From Streptomyces sp. CB02056 (lineage in GTDB: Bacteria > Actinomycetota > Actinomycetes > Streptomycetales > Streptomycetaceae), in assembly GCF_001905545.1 (NCBI RefSeq), contig NZ_LIPD01000009.1, positions 1 through 64,000 of the forward strand: a stretch of DNA of 64,000 nt. Reading direction: 5' to 3'. Below, one piece after another: positions 7,242 to 14,404 of this stretch; position 1 is the first letter of the stretch, and every line of letters begins with the position of its first letter. A model generated the notes under the pieces. It worked only from the letters and a program-made list of their open reading frames with translations. It made no database searches and was not told where the DNA came from. A program made the position numbers and the translations under genes.

Positions 7242-9829
7242 CCGCGCGGCTCCGCGGCGGGGTTCCCGGCCGAGAAGACGGCGCAGCGCAGTTCGCTGGT
7301 GTACCGCCGGCCGTCCACGTCCAGCCAGCGCTGGTCGGGGGCGGGCAGCATCTCGGAGACCTCCAGGGTGCCCTCGGCTCGGGCGGCCAGCCGGCCCAGC
7401 TGCCGGACCAGCAGCGGGGACTCCCAGTCGACGTAGACCGGCTTGGGCTCGCCGGGGACCTTGACGAAGACGTGCCGGGGCAGCCGGTGCTCGGCGCGCA
7501 GCCGGCAGGCGGCGACGAACAGCGCGGCGTCGTCCCGGCCGGTCTGGCGGCCGAAGGCGGCGGTGTCGCGCAGCCGGGCGGCGGGGATGCGCCAGGTCTC
7601 GCGCTGCAGCACGACGCGGCCGCAGCGGATGCGCGGGATGTGCGCCAGGTCGGGGGCGTCCAGTCCGGCGCCGCCGAAGTGGCGGGGGAAGGCGAACGGG
7701 GAGAGCGGGTCCTGCCGGATGCTCGGGCCGCCGGCCGGGGGCGCCATCAGGCGCAGCCGGCCCTCGACGCCGTGGGCGCGCAGCTCCAGCCGGCCGTCGC
7801 GCAGCACCAGGTAGAGCTGGGAGGGCTGCAGCACCCGGTCGCGGGACTGCGCGGAGCGGCCGTAGACCTCCAGGTCGTGGCAGGGGTAGACGAGTTGGGT
7901 GGAGGACTTGTCGGGGTGGCCGCGGGACAGGTTGGCGAGCACCTCGTCGTCGGCGAGCAGGGACTGGTAGCCGCGGTACACCTCGGAGAGCAGTTCGGGG
8001 GTGTGCTCCTGGATCAGCGGGCCGAAGCTGGTGTGGGTGATGACCTCCCGCACCGCGTGGCAGTCGCCGATGACGGCGGTGAACCGGCCCTCGGCCAGGT
8101 CCTCCCGGCTCCGCGCGGCGAACAGGATGTCCGGGTCGCAGACGGCGGGCGGGCTGCTCGGCTGGGCGGCGAGGACGGCGGCCATCCGCTCCCGGTCGAC
8201 CACGACCTCGGAGCGGTCCGGGTCGGTGGCGGCCTCGCCGAGCAGGGCGGCGCCGATCTCCCGGTCCAGTTCGGCGAGTTCGGCCTCGACGGCGAGGCAC
8301 TCGCGGGCGATGGCGTCGCGGTCGCGGAAGAACTCGGCGTAGAGGACGTCCAGCGGGATCTCCACGCCGGGGCCGAACCGGTCGGCCACCCACCGGGTGA
8401 GGATGACCAGCTCGCGCCGCATCCGCAGGCGCGGGCCGGCCAGCACGGTCTCGTACACGATGGACAGTTCGTCGGTGATGAAGCGGGCGAGGTCCGGGCC
8501 GACGGTCAGGTCGGCGGGGCGGCCGCGGGCCTCCTCGAACAGGATGCTGCGGTCGGCGTAGTGCAGGCCGCTGTTGCGGTTGGCGGGGCCGCCGGTCAGC
8601 TGCTCGAACCGGGCCTTGCTCTCGGCGAGCGCGGCCGCGCGTTCGGGCAGCGGCAGGGCGGCGAAGCGGGTCAGGTCGGCCTCGAAGCCGTCGATCGCGG
8701 TGAGCAGCGGGTCGGCCAGCGGGGCGGGGGCGGCGAGCAGTTGCTCGCGCAGGGCGGCCAGCGGCCGGTGGTCGCCGATCGGGATCTCGAACTCGACGAC
8801 CACCCATTCGCGCTCGGCGAGTCCGGCGAGCACCTCGTCGAAGGGGACGGGGCAGCGCTGCTCGTCCTGCCAGGCCCGCCGCAGTTCGCTCAGGGTGCGT
8901 TCGCCGTCGCAGTGCTGCCACAGCCAGGCCTCGTACGGTTCGACCGGGCGCCCGCCGAGGTGCTGGAAGTCCCAGTCGGTGTCCAGGCCGTCGCGGGTGG
9001 TGAAGGCGTAGAGGTCGATCCGGCCGTCGCGCAGGAAGGACAGCGGGCGGCGCCGGGGGCGGGCGTGGTCGAGCAGGCCGGGGACGGCGGCGGCGCTCTG
9101 GGCGAGCTTCTCCGCGGCCCAGTGGCTGAACAGCGCGCGCCGTTCCAGCTCCCGCTCGCCGGACCAGGTGATGCCGGGGGCGGTGCCGACCCGGCCGGGG
9201 GTGAAGGGGCCGAAGTGCGAGTGGGTCTCGTTCTTGGTGGTGACCCGCTGGAGGTACATGGTGAGCAGGTCGGTCATCTTGCGGGTGCGCCGCCCGGTCG
9301 CGCCGTCGTGGGCGTCGAGCCAGGCGGCGAAGGTGGGGTAGGCGGAGTCGTTGGAGAGCAGCAGGACCTGCCGCAGCCGTTCGTCGCCGAAGGCCTCGAC
9401 GACGGCGGCCCCGGCCCGGTCAAGGCGGTCCTGGTGCCGGGCGGCGAACCGGGTCTGCTCCTCGGCGAAGTGCCGGGCGGCGTCCTGGTAGGCGCGCAGG
9501 ACGGCGGCCTCCTCGGCGGGCACGGCGGCGGCCGCGGCGGCCAGCTCGGGCTCGGGGACGGGCAGCAGGAACCCGGCGGGGGAGGACAGCCGGGCGGCGC
9601 CGGGCACCGGGTGGCGGCGCAGGGCGGCCTTGAACGCGTCGGCCAGCTCCTTCAGCCGCTGCCCGTGGGCGACGAGCTCCCGGGCCTCCTCGGCGGCGGC
9701 CGGGTCGGCCAGGGGCGCGAGCAGCTCCATCGGGAAGCCGGCCTGGCGGAGCACGACGACCGGCGCGAGCTGCCAGGGGACGCGCACCCCGGGCTCGGCG
9801 GCGGTCCGGGGATCGTTGACGGTGGTCAC
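7238..9829 (-). CDS. Small LanB / PEARL-like enzyme, copy 1
   Basis: This 863-residue protein corresponds to the N-terminal (glutamylation-type) domain of lantibiotic dehydratases and ends where that domain ends (RYTSELRCAVF plus a short tail). The C-terminal SpaB_C elimination domain is absent. Motifs shared with copy 2 (14405-17002) are TKNETHSHFGP (about residue 200), HYADRSILFEEA (about 425), SIRQDPLSPFAFPRHFGG and KPVYVDWESPL. In known families, LanBs without the elimination domain are either half of a split dehydratase or PEARLs, which attach an amino acid from aminoacyl-tRNA to the C-terminus of a scaffold peptide. No elimination-domain partner lies in the window, which favours a ligase role. 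The GTG start overlaps the PHP gene stop by 4 bp. Confidence 0.8.
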   Translation of the reverse strand: MTTVNDPRTAAEPGVRVPWQLAPVVVLRQAGFPMELLAPLADPAAAEEARELVAHGQRLKELADAFKAALRRHPVPGAARLSSPAGFLLPVPEPELAAAAAAVPAEEAAVLRAYQDAARHFAEEQTRFAARHQDRLDRAGAAVVEAFGDERLRQVLLLSNDSAYPTFAAWLDAHDGATGRRTRKMTDLLTMYLQRVTTKNETHSHFGPFTPGRVGTAPGITWSGERELERRALFSHWAAEKLAQSAAAVPGLLDHARPRRRPLSFLRDGRIDLYAFTTRDGLDTDWDFQHLGGRPVEPYEAWLWQHCDGERTLSELRRAWQDEQRCPVPFDEVLAGLAEREWVVVEFEIPIGDHRPLAALREQLLAAPAPLADPLLTAIDGFEADLTRFAALPLPERAAALAESKARFEQLTGGPANRNSGLHYADRSILFEEARGRPADLTVGPDLARFITDELSIVYETVLAGPRLRMRRELVILTRWVADRFGPGVEIPLDVLYAEFFRDRDAIARECLAVEAELAELDREIGAALLGEAATDPDRSEVVVDRERMAAVLAAQPSSPPAVCDPDILFAARSREDLAEGRFTAVIGDCHAVREVITHTSFGPLIQEHTPELLSEVYRGYQSLLADDEVLANLSRGHPDKSSTQLVYPCHDLEVYGRSAQSRDRVLQPSQLYLVLRDGRLELRAHGVEGRLRLMAPPAGGPSIRQDPLSPFAFPRHFGGAGLDAPDLAHIPRIRCGRVVLQRETWRIPAARLRDTAAFGRQTGRDDAALFVAACRLRAEHRLPRHVFVKVPGEPKPVYVDWESPLLVRQLGRLAARAEGTLEVSEMLPAPDQRWLDVDGRRYTSELRCAVFSAGNPAAEPRG

Positions 9830-10770
9830 GGCCTCACCTGGGGGATCGAGTGGACGGGCGGACGGCGGTCGTGCAGGGCGTCCAGGACGGCGAGCGGGTC
9901 GGCGGGGAGCGCGGGCAGCAGGCCGGGGCTCGGCGCCCAGGGCTTGACCCGCACCCCGTGGTAGTCGGACCCGGCGGTGGCGACCAGGCCGAGCCGCCCG
10001 GCGGCCTCGGCGAGCCGGGCGCTGTCGGCCGGGGTGTGCCAGCTGGTCCACACCTCCAGTCCGGCCAGGCCGGCCTCCCGCAGCGGCGCCAGCAGTTCGG
10101 CGCACCGCGGGGCGTCCAGGCCGGCGGTGTGCGGGCCGGGGTGGGCGAGGACGGCGACGCCGCCCGCCCGCTCGATCCAGGACAGCACGTCCACCAGGTC
10201 GGGGTTGACGGGGTGTTCGACGTGCAGTGGCCGGCCCGGGCGGCACCAGTCGGCGATGAGGCGGGCGAACCGGTCGTCGCCGTCGGCGTACGGGGCGAAC
10301 CGGGGGTCGTCCCCGGCGGCCTCCAGCAGCAGGGCCAGGTAGTCGTTGACGTAGGCCACCCGGTCGCCGCCGAGGCGCCGTTCGACGTCGGCCCGGGCGA
10401 TCGGCACGCCGAGGGCCTGCGCCCGGTCGGTCCAGGTGCGCCACCAGGCCAGTTCGGCGTCGTGGAGGCGCCCGATCCGCCGCCGGAACGCCTCGTCGCC
10501 GGGGTCGACGAAGTAGGCGAGGCAGTGGGTCTCCTCACCGCGCCAGGTGGTGGTGATCTCGCAGGCCGGGACGACGGTGAGGCGCCCGGCGGCGGCCCGT
10601 TCGAAGGCGGCGACGCCCGCGAGGGTGTTGTGGTCCGTCACGGCGGCCACCCGCAGCCCGGCCTCGACGCACCGCCTCGCCAGGTCGGCCGGCGCCTCGT
10701 CCCCGTCCGAGTGCCGGGTGTGCAGGTGCAGGTCGACCGGGGTGGCCAGGGTCGCGGGCGCCCCCCGCAT
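9826..10770 (-). CDS. PHP-domain metal-dependent hydrolase
   Basis: This 314-residue protein has the PHP phosphoesterase signature: DLHLHTRHSDG at residues 13-23 (metal-binding HxH), TDHN, HPG and GSDYHG near the C-terminus. I chose the ATG at 10770 because GGAGG lies 8 bp upstream; a GTG at 10785 is possible. PHP proteins hydrolyse phosphate esters such as nucleotides or histidinol phosphate. Here it is fixed inside an operon of peptide-modifying or amino-acid-modifying enzymes, so it may remove a phosphate or AMP group from an intermediate. The substrate is unknown. Confidence 0.8.
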   Translation of the reverse strand: MRGAPATLATPVDLHLHTRHSDGDEAPADLARRCVEAGLRVAAVTDHNTLAGVAAFERAAAGRLTVVPACEITTTWRGEETHCLAYFVDPGDEAFRRRIGRLHDAELAWWRTWTDRAQALGVPIARADVERRLGGDRVAYVNDYLALLLEAAGDDPRFAPYADGDDRFARLIADWCRPGRPLHVEHPVNPDLVDVLSWIERAGGVAVLAHPGPHTAGLDAPRCAELLAPLREAGLAGLEVWTSWHTPADSARLAEAAGRLGLVATAGSDYHGVRVKPWAPSPGLLPALPADPLAVLDALHDRRPPVHSIPQVRP

Positions 10771-10840
10771 CAGCGGGACCTCCACGCCGACCGGAATCCC
10801 CGCGCCGGCAGGGCCCCCCGCACCGGCAGGCTCCTCCGCA

Positions 10841-11893
10841 TCAGCGGGCCCCGGGCAGGGTGCGCCGCCAGGAGGCGGCCAGCCAGCGCTCGTACTCGGG
10901 GCCGGACGGCTCGTCCACGACCAGGCAGAGCGGCTCGATGATCCGCCCCGCGCCGCCGGCCAGGCCGCCGTGCAGCATGGTCAGGTTGTGGCCGAGCAGC
11001 AGGTCGCAGTGCTCGCCCGGGGCGAGCACCTCCCAGCGGCGGCGGAACCGCGCCCAGGTCAGGCCGGTGGCCATGAGCAGCTGGTGGCAGAAGAGCCGGG
11101 CCGCCTCGCCCCGGCACTCGCCGCAGGCGCACTCGCGGGCCAGCGGCACGGCGGCGGGGTAGCGCCGCCGCTCCTCCTTGGACAGGTCCGCCTCGCTGTG
11201 GTGGAAGGACAGGCCGTGCCAGAACGTCTCCTCCAGCCCGAGCATGGCGCCCACCGAGGGGTAGGCGCAGCCGTGTTCGGGCTGGCGCTCCAGGCCGCGG
11301 CGCAGGTTGCCGCCGAGCCAGCGGGCCGCGCCGCCCACCGGGTCGTCGCCCCGGTCGATGCCGCGCCGCTCCAGTACCTCGTCGATCACGCCGAGCCAGT
11401 CGTAGTACGTGGTGACGCTCAGCCCCTCGCCGACCTCGGGCAGGAAGATGCCCTGGTACATCTTGTGCGCGGCGGTGGTGGTGTACCCGGAGTCGCCGTA
11501 GGTGCGCTGGGCCGGGTCCCAGTCGGGGGCGTCCTGGAGGCTGGGCGTCAGGTACGAGCAGTGCTGGCCGTCGTGGTGGGGCAGCAGGGTCCGGGTGGTG
11601 TAGCCCTCGGGGACGTAGGTCTGCTGCGCCTTGTCGACCTCCAGCCGCATCCGGGCGGGGGCGCCGCGGGCGATCAGCGCGGTGCGGACGCGCTCGACGA
11701 TGCCGGTGGACAGCCGGCGGCTCTCCTCGACCCCGAGCCGCAGCCGGCCGATCCGGAAGACGGCGTAGCCGGTCCGGTGGATGACCTCGACGGCTCCGGC
11801 GGCGAGGGCGTCCAGCGCCCGCTCGCGCTCGGCGGGGGCCCCGGAGATCAGCGGGGTACAGTCGAACTGCGCTTCGTGGGGCGTGAATCTCAC
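10841..11893 (-). CDS. Putative Fe(II)/2-oxoglutarate-dependent oxygenase
   Basis: The 350-residue protein carries LLPHHDGQH at about residues 103-111, fitting the iron-binding HxD motif. A distal His followed by Arg near residue 303 (GHNLTMLHGG, then GGAGR) fits the third iron ligand and the 2-oxoglutarate-binding Arg of the TauD/clavaminate-synthase group. A CACGECRG segment adds three Cys of unknown role. The GTG start overlaps the ureohydrolase stop codon by 4 bp, so translation is coupled. Expected reaction: hydroxylation, desaturation or halogenation of an amino acid or peptide side chain. The fold call is from motifs only, so moderately sure. Confidence 0.6.
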   Translation of the reverse strand: MRFTPHEAQFDCTPLISGAPAERERALDALAAGAVEVIHRTGYAVFRIGRLRLGVEESRRLSTGIVERVRTALIARGAPARMRLEVDKAQQTYVPEGYTTRTLLPHHDGQHCSYLTPSLQDAPDWDPAQRTYGDSGYTTTAAHKMYQGIFLPEVGEGLSVTTYYDWLGVIDEVLERRGIDRGDDPVGGAARWLGGNLRRGLERQPEHGCAYPSVGAMLGLEETFWHGLSFHHSEADLSKEERRRYPAAVPLARECACGECRGEAARLFCHQLLMATGLTWARFRRRWEVLAPGEHCDLLLGHNLTMLHGGLAGGAGRIIEPLCLVVDEPSGPEYERWLAASWRRTLPGAR

Positions 11894-12984
11894 CGGTGCT
11901 CCAGGGGTGCGGAGGGGGTGCCGGGGGCCCAGGGCGCGAGTTCGGCCGGGGCGACCTCGGTGCGGAACAGGAACTCGAAGAGCAGCCGGGCGGCGATCTG
12001 CGCGGTGCCGCCGGACGGGTCGTAGCGGGGCGCGATCTCGGCGATGTCGACGGCGCCGACGGGCAGCGCCCGCAGCTCCTCGTAGACGTCGAGGAGGTCG
12101 CCGATGCCGATGCCGCCCATGGTGACGTGCCCGGTGCCGGTCGCGGCGGCGCTGTCGAGCACGTCGATGTCGAGGGAGACGTAGACGGTGTCGCACCGCG
12201 AGCCGAGTTCCTCGATGACGGGGCGCAGGGCCGCGGCGGCGCCGTCCCGGGTGATCAGGGAGCCGGGGACGACGTGGAAGCCGCTGTCCAGCAGGCCGCG
12301 GAACTGGTCGTACTTGGTCACGTCCCCGACCCCGACGAAGGCGATGTCCTCCGGGCGCATCTGCGGGATCTCGCTGATCCGGCGGGAGTTGGAGCCGTGG
12401 TAGAGCGGCCCGTGCAGGGTGCTCCAGTTGCCGAAGTCGAAGTGGTGGTCGATGTTGATGAACCCCACCCGGCCGGCGCCGCGGTCCAGCCGGCCGGCCC
12501 GGAAGCCGGCGAAGGTGGGGAAGGTGCAGGAGTGGTCGCCGTTGAGGAAGATCAGCCGCGGGGCGTTCTGGCTGAGCCGGCGGCTCTCGGCGGCGACGGC
12601 CTGGAAGGTCTTGACGGTGTCCGTCGGGTAGATGTGCAGGTCTCCGGCGTCCGCGACGCGGGGCGCGTGGTAGCGGAAGGTCTGCCCGGTGCGGGTGTCC
12701 AGCATCCGCCACTGGCCGAGGCTGGTGAGGTAGCTGGAGAAGACCAGGCTGGCCTGGCGGACCGCCCGCGGCCCCTCGGCGGCGCCGGGCCGGGAGCTGG
12801 CGGTGGCGTCGTAGGGCACGCCGGACACCACCCAGCCCGTCTCGCCCACGTCCACCTGGTCGGCGGTGGTGGTGGGGGCGCCGAAGAGGGTGCCGACGCC
12901 GGCCCAGCCGGGCAGCGGGTCCTGCTCGAAGTCCTCCGGCTTGACGCTGGTGCGGAGGGCCTCGAAGTCGGGGAGCTCGGTCAT
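11890..12984 (-). CDS. Ureohydrolase-family (arginase/agmatinase-like) protein
   Basis: The 364-residue protein keeps every manganese ligand expected in arginase-type enzymes: NGDHSC (usually GGDHS), IDHHFDFG (pattern DxHxD) and SLDIDVLDS (DxD, but Ser where the family has DP). The family hydrolyses guanidino compounds such as arginine or agmatine to urea and an amine. The altered residues around the metal site suggest a changed substrate, perhaps a guanidine on a peptide or modified arginine. The start is well set (AGGAG 7 bp before the ATG). Its neighbours are a radical SAM enzyme upstream (stop just before this ATG) and an oxygenase downstream. Confidence 0.8.
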   Translation of the reverse strand: MTELPDFEALRTSVKPEDFEQDPLPGWAGVGTLFGAPTTTADQVDVGETGWVVSGVPYDATASSRPGAAEGPRAVRQASLVFSSYLTSLGQWRMLDTRTGQTFRYHAPRVADAGDLHIYPTDTVKTFQAVAAESRRLSQNAPRLIFLNGDHSCTFPTFAGFRAGRLDRGAGRVGFINIDHHFDFGNWSTLHGPLYHGSNSRRISEIPQMRPEDIAFVGVGDVTKYDQFRGLLDSGFHVVPGSLITRDGAAAALRPVIEELGSRCDTVYVSLDIDVLDSAAATGTGHVTMGGIGIGDLLDVYEELRALPVGAVDIAEIAPRYDPSGGTAQIAARLLFEFLFRTEVAPAELAPWAPGTPSAPLEHR

Positions 12985-12985
12985 G

Positions 12986-14356
12986 TCAGTTCTCCTGCGC
13001 GGCGGGGGTGACGGACAGGCCGGGTACGGCGGAGGCCGGGGCGGCGGGCAGCGGGTCGCGGATGATGGCGTGCGCCGCGGCGATCTTCTCCTGGAACAGG
13101 TCCCAGCTGTCCTCGGGGGACAGGTGCCGGGGCCGGTAGACGACCGGGGCGTCCTCCCGCCAGTCGGCGAAGTCCCAGTTGAAGATGCGCTCGCGCAGCC
13201 TGGGGAAGTCCGGGGTGAGCGGGTACGGGACGAAGTTGTAGAGGTTGAAGAGCCACAGCGCCGATTCGTTCTCCCGCATCCAGCTGACGGTCTGGCCGTG
13301 CGCGGCCTCCGTCTCCTCGTCCAGGCCGCCCATCATGTTGAGGACGATCTTCAGCCCGGCGTCGCTGAGTTGACGGATCTTCGAAGTGTAGTCGTCCAGG
13401 CCGCGGGAGAGCTTGTTGAGGCGCTTGAGCATCTGCGAGTCGGCCGACTCGAAGCCGAGCTCCACGGCGACGACGCCGAGTTCGAGCATGGCCTCGACGA
13501 TCCACTCCTTCACCTGCATCACGTGGGTCTGCACGATGAAGCGGTAGCCGGGGCGGTCGCGGAAGACGTCCAGCAGGTTGCCGACGGCCTCGCGGGACTG
13601 GCCGAAGGTCTTGTCGCCGATGTAGAAGAGCCGGGTGTCGGGGAACCGGCTGGTCAGCTCGTCGACCTCCTGGGCGAGCGCGTCCTTGGCGACCAGGGTG
13701 AGCTGCTTGCTCCAGGCGTCGCCGCAGAACGAGCACTGGTACAGGCAGCCGTGGCTGGCGTTGAGCCGCAGCAGCGGGACCCGGCCCTGGTAGCCGCCGA
13801 GGTGGCGGTAGTCCGGCGCCCAGGTGATCCGGTCGGACACCAGCCCGGGCAGCAGCGGCTTCTCCAGGCTGCCGCCGGACCCGGAGGCGAGCTCGACGAG
13901 CCGGCGCACGAAGGTGGCGTCGAGCTGGCCGCGGTGCACGGCGTGCACGGCGCCGTCGGGGGCGAGCGGGGCCATGTTGCCGCCGAGGACGACGCGCCGG
14001 CCGGCGTGCTCCAGCCGCTTGGCCACCTCCAGCGCGAGGCGGAGGTTCTGGGCGAGCGGGGACATCAGGACCAGGTCGCCGGGGGCGGTCGCCTCCAGCA
14101 GCGGCTCGGCGCAGTGCTCCGGCTCGGCCGGGGTCCTGGACAGGTCGCGGAAGACGGAGTCCAGGCCCGCGGTGTTCAGCAGGGCGGTCAGGTGGGCGAC
14201 CCAGAGCGGCATCTCCCACAGGCCGTCGGTCGGGATGAAGTACTCGGGCAGCATGGCCCGGAAGCGCCGGTCGTAGTCGTCGTAGTAGCGGGCGAGGTTC
14301 GGGTCGGGGTCGTGGCTGGAGGGGAAGGGCAACTGGACGATGCAGCTCTTGGTCAT
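12986..14356 (-). CDS. Radical SAM enzyme with N-terminal cobalamin-binding-type domain
   Basis: The 456-residue protein has the radical SAM cluster motif CLYQCSFC (CxxxCxxC) near residue 204, followed by SAM-site elements such as ELGFESAD. The roughly 170 residues before it look like a B12-binding Rossmann domain (RRVVLGGNMAPL). Enzymes of this layout use cobalamin and SAM for methylation at unreactive carbons, ring changes or related radical chemistry. I chose the ATG at 14356 (GAAGG 7 bp upstream); a GTG at 14404, directly after the upstream stop codon, would add 16 residues. The product type cannot be predicted. Confidence 0.82.
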   Translation of the reverse strand: MTKSCIVQLPFPSSHDPDPNLARYYDDYDRRFRAMLPEYFIPTDGLWEMPLWVAHLTALLNTAGLDSVFRDLSRTPAEPEHCAEPLLEATAPGDLVLMSPLAQNLRLALEVAKRLEHAGRRVVLGGNMAPLAPDGAVHAVHRGQLDATFVRRLVELASGSGGSLEKPLLPGLVSDRITWAPDYRHLGGYQGRVPLLRLNASHGCLYQCSFCGDAWSKQLTLVAKDALAQEVDELTSRFPDTRLFYIGDKTFGQSREAVGNLLDVFRDRPGYRFIVQTHVMQVKEWIVEAMLELGVVAVELGFESADSQMLKRLNKLSRGLDDYTSKIRQLSDAGLKIVLNMMGGLDEETEAAHGQTVSWMRENESALWLFNLYNFVPYPLTPDFPRLRERIFNWDFADWREDAPVVYRPRHLSPEDSWDLFQEKIAAAHAIIRDPLPAAPASAVPGLSVTPAAQEN

Positions 14357-14404
14357 GGCGGTGCCTTCGGTCGGTGAGGGCGTGGGGTCCTCGACGTGGA
14401 GCAC

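Noticed and set aside
7242..8921. N-terminal extension of the first MFS exporter frame
   Set aside because: The extension is out-of-frame reading of the upstream small-LanB gene. The GTG at 7241 with a 4-bp overlap gives a normal exporter N-terminus.
11890..12984. Arginine catabolism gene
   Set aside because: It is translationally coupled inside a biosynthetic operon and has changed residues in each metal-site motif.
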